Origin: Bacteroidota bacterium | GTDB taxonomy: Bacteria; Bacteroidota; Bacteroidia; Flavobacteriales; Weeksellaceae | Length of the DNA stretch: 64,000 nt | Assembly (NCBI GenBank): GCA_023461035.1 | Contig: JAEWOD010000032.1 | Coordinates: 1-64,000 of the forward strand | Direction: 5' to 3' | Shown here: positions 52,835-60,762 of the stretch, one piece after another | Position numbering within the stretch: position 1 is the first letter of the stretch | Layout of the letters: each line of letters starts with the position of its first letter | Made by a program: the position numbers and the translations under genes | Notes under the pieces: generated by a model | Told to the model about the DNA's origin: nothing | What the model saw: only the letters and a program-made list of their open reading frames with translations | Database searches by the model: none

Positions 52835-55800
52835 ATGAGGTACAAAATTTTACTATTTCTATTTACGGTTTTCATAAGCCATTTGTATGGTCAGGAAACA
52901 GTATTTAAAGGAGTTGTGAAAGATGCGGAGACTGGTGAGCCGGTTGCAGATGTGTCAGTTTCAACTTCTGATTTATCACGTAATGATGTAACAGATACAC
53001 AGGGGAATTTCACATTGGAAGGTCTTTCCGATGGTGACATACTGATGTTCAGCTCATTTGGATATGATAATATGGAGTTTGAGTATCATGGTGAATCCTC
53101 CATGGAATTCTTTATGAACCAAGAAGAATTAACGCTTCTGGATGATGTAGTGGTTATCGGTTATGGAACTCAGACCAAAAAAGAAGTAACCGGAGCGGTA
53201 TCAACAGTTAACAGTGAAACGCTCGAACAATTAAAACCTGTAAAGGTCGAACAGGCACTTCAGGGAACGGTTTCCGGTGTAAATGTGACGACACAATCGG
53301 GAGCCCCGGGAGCAGGTTTTAATATCAATATCAGAGGTATTGCGACCAACGGGGTAACTTCACCAACTGTTTTAATTGATGGGTATGTGGGAGATTTGGG
53401 GACGTTGAATCCAAATGATATCGAAACGATTACAGTGCTAAAAGACGCTCAGGCAGCTATTTACGGAAACATTGCAGCAAACGGAATCATTTTGGTAACG
53501 ACTAAACGAGGGCGAAAAAACAAAAGCACAGAATTTAATTATAATGCTTATTACGGTGTGCAGGAAACTTCACGCAAATTGCCTTTGCTAAATGCAACCG
53601 AGTACGCCTTATTATTAAATGAATCCTATGCAAACGGAGGTCAGGATATTCCATTTCCTGAAATCGGAAATCAGTTGGGAGCCGGTACCGACTGGCAGGA
53701 TGAGGTCTTTTCGCTTGCACCCATCATGAGCCATGACTTATCCATATTAGGTGGAGGTGAAAAAATTGCTTATGCTTTAAGTGCTTCCAATTTGGAACAA
53801 GACGGAATTGTCGGTAAAGACAAATCTGGATTCAGAAGAAATACAGCCCGTATTGCATTAAATGGTGACTTGACGGAAAGACTGAGATTCAGTACAAATA
53901 TTATGTATATGAATTTAAACCGTTCCTCTCTCAATGAAAACGGTTTGGGTTCGGTCTTGTTTAACGCATTAAACGCACCGCCAACCGTACCGGCTTATAA
54001 TGAGAATGGAACTTTCTATTTAATGCCAAACACTGCCGGAATCGGAAATGAAGTCATTAACCCATTGGCACAAATTGCCAATACTTATAATGATTATACG
54101 CTTCGCAAATACAGCGGAACTTTTGAATTGAATTATGATTTATTCAAAAATTTAGAAGTAACAGGTCGTGTCGGGTTCAATTCATCCAATGACGATTACA
54201 GAGGGTTTAGTCCAATTGTAGATTATGGAGGAGGAAAAGTTTTCAATAATCCGAGAAGCAGCGTGACCCAAAACAAATCCAATTATTATGATTATACCTT
54301 TGATTTATTTGGAACGTACAATTTAGAATTAGGAAACCATAACGTAAAAACAACCGTAGGTACAACTTTTTATCGTACTTGGGGAGACCAGTTATCTTCC
54401 ACAGGTTATGATGTTCCGAATAATTCCTGGGAATATGCAGACATAGGATTGGCAACCGGCCCGGTAGAAAATAATCCAAGTGATTCCTGGAATTATGATA
54501 CGAGAAGACTGTCTTATTTCGGTCGTTTACAGTATGATTTCAAAGGAAGATATTTGTTGTCAGCGATGATTCGTCGGGATGAATCGACTTTATTCAAAAA
54601 AGGAAACAGGGTAGTTTGGTTCCCATCTTTTACTGCGGGATGGATTGTTTCAGAAGAAGGATTCTTTGATGATTCAGGATTTATCAACTTCCTGAAGTTG
54701 AGAGGAAGCTGGGGACAATTGGGGAACGATCAGGTTAGAGGAACTTATCGTTCGGTATTGGATGGAGAAGGCGTATATGTTTTGGGAGGTGCAATTACAA
54801 ACGGGCAAGCCATCGGAGCCGTTCCAAATCCGGATATGAAATGGGAAAATGATGAAAAATTAGATGTAGGATTGGACATCAATTTCTTGAACAATAAATT
54901 CAATTTTGTTGCCGATTACTTTGTTGATACTAGAAATGATCTACTGATTGGAAATATGCCCATTTCCGGAATTACAGGTGTTGGTGCTCCGGGAAGTTCC
55001 GCGCCCTGGGTAAATGCCGGAACGGTTGAAAACAAAGGTTTTGAATTCGCATTGAATTACAAACAGAATTTTGGAAGTGATATTTCTATTTCGGCAGGAT
55101 ACAACGTCACATTTATCAATAATGAAGTGACAAAAGTTGATAATGGTAATGGCTTTTTGGAAGGAGGTGCTTTTGGCGTCGGTCAACCTATGCCTTCTCG
55201 AATGGAGGTCGGTCAGCCGATGGGTTACTTTTTAGGTTATCAAACCGATGGAATTTTCCAGACCATGGATGAGGTTAATGCACATGCAAATCAAGCAGGG
55301 CTCGGTAGTGCTGATGTCAGACCGGGAGATTTACGCTATGTAGATCAAAACGGTGATGGTGTGATTGATTTGGATGACCGTGTTTACATCGGTGATCCGA
55401 TTCCGGACGCGACCATGGGATTCAATTTGACCTTAAATTATAAAGGAATCGACTTTACAACTTATGTTTTTGCTTCCATCGGAAATGATATGGTACGTAA
55501 TTACGAACGTGCTTTGAGTGATGTAAATCGAATGAATTATGTATTAGACAGATGGCACGGTGCCGGAACGAGCAACGAAGTTCCGCGTGTAACGACAGGA
55601 GCAACCAATAATTATGTGTTTTCAGATTATTATGTAGAAGACGCTTCTTATGCGAGGATTCAAAATGTACAATTGGGGTATTCGTTTAGCGACCGTTTGC
55701 TGAATAATTCTTTCATTAAGAAACTGAGAATTTATGCAGCAGTCAACAACGTTTACACTTTCACGAAGTACAAAGGATTTGATCCGGGGGCTTCTACAGG

Positions 55801-55882
55801 TGAACCAATTGGAGGTGGAATTGACTTTGGTTTTTACCCGATTCCAAGAACGTATATGATGGGTGTAAACCTGAAATTCTAA
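52835..55882 (+). CDS. SusC/RagA-family TonB-dependent glycan transporter
   Basis: 1015 residues from the ATG at 52835 (MRYKILLFLFTVFISHLYGQ signal). Carboxypeptidase-like domain (VFKGVVKDAETGEPVADVSV), a plug with VVVIGYGTQTKKEVTGAV, QGTVSGVNV and VLKDAQAAIYGNIAANGIIL, then a 22-strand-type barrel ending TYMMGVNLKF. It imports oligosaccharides across the outer membrane with energy from TonB. An ATG at 52799 is in frame but adds 12 residues before the signal. SusD follows after 22 bases. Confidence 0.95.
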   Translation: MRYKILLFLFTVFISHLYGQETVFKGVVKDAETGEPVADVSVSTSDLSRNDVTDTQGNFTLEGLSDGDILMFSSFGYDNMEFEYHGESSMEFFMNQEELTLLDDVVVIGYGTQTKKEVTGAVSTVNSETLEQLKPVKVEQALQGTVSGVNVTTQSGAPGAGFNINIRGIATNGVTSPTVLIDGYVGDLGTLNPNDIETITVLKDAQAAIYGNIAANGIILVTTKRGRKNKSTEFNYNAYYGVQETSRKLPLLNATEYALLLNESYANGGQDIPFPEIGNQLGAGTDWQDEVFSLAPIMSHDLSILGGGEKIAYALSASNLEQDGIVGKDKSGFRRNTARIALNGDLTERLRFSTNIMYMNLNRSSLNENGLGSVLFNALNAPPTVPAYNENGTFYLMPNTAGIGNEVINPLAQIANTYNDYTLRKYSGTFELNYDLFKNLEVTGRVGFNSSNDDYRGFSPIVDYGGGKVFNNPRSSVTQNKSNYYDYTFDLFGTYNLELGNHNVKTTVGTTFYRTWGDQLSSTGYDVPNNSWEYADIGLATGPVENNPSDSWNYDTRRLSYFGRLQYDFKGRYLLSAMIRRDESTLFKKGNRVVWFPSFTAGWIVSEEGFFDDSGFINFLKLRGSWGQLGNDQVRGTYRSVLDGEGVYVLGGAITNGQAIGAVPNPDMKWENDEKLDVGLDINFLNNKFNFVADYFVDTRNDLLIGNMPISGITGVGAPGSSAPWVNAGTVENKGFEFALNYKQNFGSDISISAGYNVTFINNEVTKVDNGNGFLEGGAFGVGQPMPSRMEVGQPMGYFLGYQTDGIFQTMDEVNAHANQAGLGSADVRPGDLRYVDQNGDGVIDLDDRVYIGDPIPDATMGFNLTLNYKGIDFTTYVFASIGNDMVRNYERALSDVNRMNYVLDRWHGAGTSNEVPRVTTGATNNYVFSDYYVEDASYARIQNVQLGYSFSDRLLNNSFIKKLRIYAAVNNVYTFTKYKGFDPGASTGEPIGGGIDFGFYPIPRTYMMGVNLKF

Positions 55883-55904
55883 TTATTATAGGTTAATTAA
55901 AAAA

Positions 55905-57383
55905 ATGAAACAGATGAGATTCAATAAAATTTTACAAATAGGTTTAGCCGGAATCCTGATGCTGACATCCTATAATTGTCAGATGGATCAGGATCCTGAA
56001 TACCAGATCGATTCCGAGAATTATTTCAATTCGGAAGCCGATTACTATCAGGCACTTATCGGAGCGTATGATTTGCTTCAATCTACTTATCTAAATGTTC
56101 TGATGGGCGAAATTGCTTCGGACAATACCCTCAGCGGCGGTGAAAGTGCAACCGATGTAATTGCTTTTCAGCAAGTGGACGAAATGACGCATAATCCGGT
56201 AAATGATCAATTAAAAAGAGTTTGGGACTGGATGTTTGCAGGTGTGCAGCGATGCAACTTCATCATGGAGAACAAAGACAAAACCGAATTTGAAGGTAAA
56301 AACCAGATCATTGCGGAAACCCGGTTTTTACGGGCTTATTATCATTTCGAATTAGTGAAATGGTTTGGAGGAATTCCTTTGAAAGGCGATGAAATGTTTG
56401 TGATTGGCGATGAAACGACGATTCCCAGATCTTCTGTCGAAGAAGTATATGCTTCAATAGAGGCAGATCTAATCTACGCTTCGGAAAACCTAAACCCCAT
56501 AGCACCTGAAGTCGGAAGAATAACACAAGGAGCAGCTTATTCACTTTTAGGAAAAGTTTATTTGTATCAGGAAAAATTCCAGCAAGCGGCCAACGCATTG
56601 GATCAAGTAATTAACGGAGGAGGATATTCCTTGGTTCAGGATTATTCGACCTTATTTGAATTCGACCAGGAAAACGGCTCAGAATCCATTTTCGAAGTGC
56701 AATATACCGATGTGGAAGGAGCCGGATTTGGTTGTTTACAGTGTAGTGAAGGTAACGTAGCGGTAGGTTTCAACGGCATCAGAAGTTATGCAGGGCCAAT
56801 GTTTTCTTCCGGATATAGTTTTAATGTGCCGACTGCCGAAGCATACAATGCGTATGACGATGAAGATTTGAGAAGAGATATAGCGATTCTGGATATCGAA
56901 GCTTGGGCAAGTGCTACCGGAGCTACTTACGGAACAGGATATAAGCACACCGGCTATTTTAACCGTAAATACTTGCCAAGAGAGAGAAGTGATGAAGCAC
57001 AAGGAGATATGAATCTGACGAATCCAAATAATTACCGTTCTATCCGTTATGCAGATGTTTTGCTGATGGCAGCCGAAGCTTATAATCGAGGTGGGATCAG
57101 CGATGCAACTGCACGTAATTATTTGAACCAGGTTCGTCAAAGAGCTTTTGGAAACACAAGCCATGATGTGACCGTTTCGGGACAGGCATTGACGGAAGCC
57201 ATTTGGAGAGAAAGAAAATTGGAGTTAATGGGTGAAGGCCATCGGTTCTTTGATTTGGTCAGAACCGGAAAAGCAGCCGGAACCATTCCGGGATTTGTAG
57301 CCGGAAAGCATGAACTCTTCCCGATTCCTTATGAAGAAATACAATTCTCAAACGGAAACTGGCAGCAAAACCCTAATTATTAA
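55905..57383 (+). CDS. SusD/RagB-family glycan-binding lipoprotein
   Basis: 492 residues. Lipoprotein signal ending LTSYNC (Cys at about residue 26). SusD fold: NYFNSEADYYQALIGAYDLL, AETRFLRAYYHFELVKWFGG (the conserved TPR-like helix), GAAYSLLGKVYLYQEKF, RYADVLLMAAEAYNRGG and IWRERKLELMGEGHRFFDLV. It forms the lid of the SusC channel on the cell surface. Length and motif order are typical. Confidence 0.96.
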   Translation: MKQMRFNKILQIGLAGILMLTSYNCQMDQDPEYQIDSENYFNSEADYYQALIGAYDLLQSTYLNVLMGEIASDNTLSGGESATDVIAFQQVDEMTHNPVNDQLKRVWDWMFAGVQRCNFIMENKDKTEFEGKNQIIAETRFLRAYYHFELVKWFGGIPLKGDEMFVIGDETTIPRSSVEEVYASIEADLIYASENLNPIAPEVGRITQGAAYSLLGKVYLYQEKFQQAANALDQVINGGGYSLVQDYSTLFEFDQENGSESIFEVQYTDVEGAGFGCLQCSEGNVAVGFNGIRSYAGPMFSSGYSFNVPTAEAYNAYDDEDLRRDIAILDIEAWASATGATYGTGYKHTGYFNRKYLPRERSDEAQGDMNLTNPNNYRSIRYADVLLMAAEAYNRGGISDATARNYLNQVRQRAFGNTSHDVTVSGQALTEAIWRERKLELMGEGHRFFDLVRTGKAAGTIPGFVAGKHELFPIPYEEIQFSNGNWQQNPNY

Positions 57384-57394
57384 AAATTGAAACT

Positions 57395-58933
57395 ATGAAG
57401 AATTTAATAAAGATATTCATTTTAGCATTGCTTCCGGTTTATTTCGGCTGTTCGGACGATGACGGACTGACAGAGGTTTCCGGAACAGGTGCGCCGGCAA
57501 GTCTTGCTTTGAATTTTAAAATAACTCCGGACAATTCCGGTTTGGTTGAGATAACAGCATCGGCTGAAAATGCTACCAAATTCCAGATAGAATTTGGAGA
57601 CGGCGAAATTTCGGAAGAGTTTTTACCGGGACAATCATTAGAGCATATTTATCCGGAAGGAAATTACGAAGTGAAACTGATTGCGACCAATTTAAGCGGT
57701 GAAAAATCTGAGCACATCCAAAACCTGGAAGTTTCATTTTTAGCTCCTGAAAATCTGGTGGTTACCATTACAAAAGATGCAGTAAATCCTTTTATCGTAA
57801 ATGTCCAGGCAGAAGCGGATTATGAAACAAATTTTTTGGTTTATTTCGGAGAAACGGAAAACGAGGAGCCTATCTCAATTTTGGAAGGAGAAATAGCTAC
57901 TCATGAGTACCAAAACATCGGAACCTATACGATAACTGTTGTTGCATTAAGCGGAGGGACACAAACGACTACCTATACAGAGGAAATTCAGATTTTCCAT
58001 CCAATGGGTTTACCGATTACATTTGAAAATCCAGATTTGAATTATTTATTTTACAATTTCGGAGGAGGAGAACCTATCGTCCCTATCGTCGATAATCCAA
58101 ACCCGAATTCCGTAAACAATAGTTCAAAAGTAGGCCGATATACAAAAGCTGCAGGATCTGAAACCTGGGCCGGAACAGTCACTACCTTAAATGAAAGCAT
58201 TGATTTTTCATCTTCAAATAAAGTGTCAGTAGATGTATATTCGCCAGAGGCAGGAATACCTGTATTATTGAAATTAGAAGACCATACCAATCCAAGTATT
58301 TTTGCAGAAAGCACAGTAAATACGACGGTTTCTGGTCAGTGGGAGCGGTTGATATTTGATATGCCGGTTGACCCTGCGCAGAGTTATACAAATGTGGTTC
58401 TATTCTTTAATTTTAACGTTTCCGGAGCAGGCGAAACTTATTATTTTGACAATATTCAAAAAGTACCATTGTCATTGCCATTGGATTTTGAAATTTTTGA
58501 TCCATCCGACTATGTCTTTACCGGATTTGGCGGTGCCGGTTCAGCGGTGGAATTAAATCCGTTTGTTGACGGGGACAATCCCAGCCAGCATGTAGTAAAA
58601 GGAAACAAAGGCGTAAACGCCGAAACTTGGGCAGGAACTTTTATTAATTTGGATCAAGCGGTTGATTTTTCCCAGGGTAGTAAAATCCGTATGAAATTCA
58701 GAGCACCCCAATCCGGAGTTACCGTCCTGGTAAAATTTGAAAACCCGGATGATGCCACCCAGTTTGTAGAAGCTGCGGCTGTGACTACGGTTTCAGACCA
58801 ATGGGAAACCATAGAAGCTGACTTCACAGGTATGAATTTAGGTAACTGGAAACGATTGGTGATTTTTTATGATTTCGGAAATCCGGGAACCGGAACCGAT
58901 TATTATTTCGATGATGTTGAACAAACAAATTAA
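57395..58933 (+). CDS. Surface glycan-binding lipoprotein (PKD plus duplicated CBM-like modules)
   Basis: 512 residues. Lipoprotein signal ALLPVYFGC (C19). Two PKD-like Ig domains (about 34-115 and 118-205; FGDGEISEEFLPG, HEYQNIGTYTITVVALSGG). Then two related beta-sandwich modules of about 150 residues (211-358 and 363-512) that share FNFGG/FTGFGG, a SETWAGT / AETWAGT motif, a WE-x-(L/I) strand and a terminal TYYFD(N/D) strand. Position directly after SusD matches the SusE/SGBP slot. It should capture glycan at the surface; the modules are inferred to bind sugar and have no catalytic motif. Confidence 0.8.
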   Translation: MKNLIKIFILALLPVYFGCSDDDGLTEVSGTGAPASLALNFKITPDNSGLVEITASAENATKFQIEFGDGEISEEFLPGQSLEHIYPEGNYEVKLIATNLSGEKSEHIQNLEVSFLAPENLVVTITKDAVNPFIVNVQAEADYETNFLVYFGETENEEPISILEGEIATHEYQNIGTYTITVVALSGGTQTTTYTEEIQIFHPMGLPITFENPDLNYLFYNFGGGEPIVPIVDNPNPNSVNNSSKVGRYTKAAGSETWAGTVTTLNESIDFSSSNKVSVDVYSPEAGIPVLLKLEDHTNPSIFAESTVNTTVSGQWERLIFDMPVDPAQSYTNVVLFFNFNVSGAGETYYFDNIQKVPLSLPLDFEIFDPSDYVFTGFGGAGSAVELNPFVDGDNPSQHVVKGNKGVNAETWAGTFINLDQAVDFSQGSKIRMKFRAPQSGVTVLVKFENPDDATQFVEAAAVTTVSDQWETIEADFTGMNLGNWKRLVIFYDFGNPGTGTDYYFDDVEQTN

Positions 58934-58938
58934 TTCGT

Positions 58939-60576
58939 ATGAACAATTTTAGAAATTATATAATTCAATTGGTGATGATCTTTTGCGGATTTGTCACACT
59001 ATGTGGCTGTTATGATGATGATCATGAATTTGGAGATGTTACTGCTCCTACCAATCTGATCATAGACCATCAGGTTTTGAATGTCTCGGAAGAATTTCCT
59101 TATGGAGACGGTCTGGGGCTGGTTAACTTCACGGCTTCAGCATCCAATGCAAACAGCTTTAAATTTGTATTTGGAGATAATACGACCGCGGCCAATTCAA
59201 CCGGATCCATCGAACACAAATATAACCAGACTGGAATCAACACCTATACCGTTACAGTAATTGCTTATGGGACAGGTGGAGCAAGTACCAGCACTACAAT
59301 AGATGTGACGGTTTTCAGTAGCTTCTCGGATGATACTACCAAACAACTGTTGACAGGAGGAAGTTCAAAAACCTGGTATATCGCAAAAGGATTGCCGGGA
59401 CATTTGGGATTAGGCCCTATGGATAGCTATAATCAGGATTGGTACAGTGCGGCTCCTTTTGAGAAAGACGAATGTTTTTATAATGACCAATTGACATTCA
59501 GTTTGGATGCCAACCAAGATATTGTTTACAATCTGAACAATCAGGGAGAAACCTTCTTCAACACGGCTTTCCTTAGTGTGGGCGGTGGAAGCGGAGATGC
59601 AGATGCTTGTTTGCCTTTTGATACTTCAGGAAATCGTTTCGTTACATTGGCAGCAGCCAATCCGGGTGCGCCTGAAACCACAGGAACCCAGCTGATGATT
59701 GGTAACGGAGGATTTATGGGCTACTATGTCGGACAAAGCAATTATGAAGTGCTGGAAATTACGGAAGACTATATGTATGTCCGTTTCCAGATGACACCTC
59801 CGGGTGATACTAACATTGCATGGTACATGAAATTCACGACAGATCCTGCCGGCGGAGGAGGTGATCCGGGTGGAGGAGAATTCGAGTCAGAATTTGACGA
59901 TCTTTTCTGGTATGATGAATTTGACGGAGCAGCTGTTGATACTAACAATTGGAACTTCGAAATTGGAAACAACAACGGTTGGGGGAATCAGGAATCCCAG
60001 TATTATACCGAACAAAATGCGACGGTGGAAAACGGAATTCTGAAAATTACTGCCAAACGTGAAAATATGGAGGGATTTGAATTCACTTCTTCCCGAATTA
60101 ATACCAAAACCAAATTCGATTTCCGGTACGGGCGTATGGAAGTTCGTGCCAAGCTGCCACAAGGAGGCGGAACCTGGCCGGCAATCTGGATGCTCGGTTC
60201 TACATTTGACAACGTCGGCTGGCCGGCTTGTGGAGAAATCGATGTAATGGAACACGTCGGGAATAATCCGGGTACGGTTCAGAGTGCATTGCATTTTCCT
60301 GGTAACTCCGGTGGAAACGCTGTGGTTGGAAGCACATCAGTTCCAACAGCCGACTCCGAATTCCATCTTTATACAGTGGAATGGACGGCCGAACACATAC
60401 TCTTTGCCGTGGATAATGTAGTCTATCATGAATTTTCCAATAATTCGGGAATCCCGTTCAACAGCCCTTTCTTTATTATTTTGAACGTAGCAATGGGCGG
60501 AAATCTGGGAGGAGAAATTGATCCGAATTTCCAGCAAAGTGCCATGGAAATCGATTATGTAAGAGTTTATCAATAA
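58939..60576 (+). CDS. GH16 endo-glucanase lipoprotein, probable laminarinase
   Basis: 545 residues. Lipobox ending LCGC (C24), a PKD domain (about 35-126), an unassigned domain of about 165 residues (130-302), a Gly-rich linker (GGGGDPGGGE) and a GH16 domain (318-545) with the catalytic E433-I-D435-V-M-E438 in GEIDVMEHVG and the WPAIWMLG strand. The bulged ExDxxE form is that of bacterial beta-1,3-(1,4)-glucanases (laminarinases). It would cut glycan at the cell surface for SusCD uptake. 5 bases after the binding-protein gene. Confidence 0.93.
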   Translation: MNNFRNYIIQLVMIFCGFVTLCGCYDDDHEFGDVTAPTNLIIDHQVLNVSEEFPYGDGLGLVNFTASASNANSFKFVFGDNTTAANSTGSIEHKYNQTGINTYTVTVIAYGTGGASTSTTIDVTVFSSFSDDTTKQLLTGGSSKTWYIAKGLPGHLGLGPMDSYNQDWYSAAPFEKDECFYNDQLTFSLDANQDIVYNLNNQGETFFNTAFLSVGGGSGDADACLPFDTSGNRFVTLAAANPGAPETTGTQLMIGNGGFMGYYVGQSNYEVLEITEDYMYVRFQMTPPGDTNIAWYMKFTTDPAGGGGDPGGGEFESEFDDLFWYDEFDGAAVDTNNWNFEIGNNNGWGNQESQYYTEQNATVENGILKITAKRENMEGFEFTSSRINTKTKFDFRYGRMEVRAKLPQGGGTWPAIWMLGSTFDNVGWPACGEIDVMEHVGNNPGTVQSALHFPGNSGGNAVVGSTSVPTADSEFHLYTVEWTAEHILFAVDNVVYHEFSNNSGIPFNSPFFIILNVAMGGNLGGEIDPNFQQSAMEIDYVRVYQ

Positions 60577-60604
60577 ATATAAGTGGGATTTAATGTTCAA
60601 TATG

Positions 60605-60661
60605 GATAGCCGCCCAAAAGGTTAAGGTTAATGGAAATTTTTTCAGGGCGGCTATCTTTTT
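60605..60661 (+). terminator. Terminator after the GH16 gene
   Basis: 11-bp stem GATAGCCGCCC/GGGCGGCTATC with a 30-base loop and a T5 tail. Confidence 0.7.
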
Positions 60662-60678
60662 AATTAAAATTTTAATGA

Positions 60679-60729
60679 AACACCCATCTGAAAATTAAAT
60701 CAGGATATATAAAAATGGTTATGGGTGTT
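60679..60729 (+). other. Inverted repeat in the GH3 leader
   Basis: AACACCCAT (60679-60687) pairs with ATGGGTGTT (60721-60729) across 33 bases. CCATCTGA follows each arm closely as a direct repeat. It may be a regulatory structure of the GH3 gene; no -7 element was recognised. Confidence 0.35.
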
Positions 60730-60762
60730 CCATCTGACCTTCAGAAATAAAAATAAACACAG

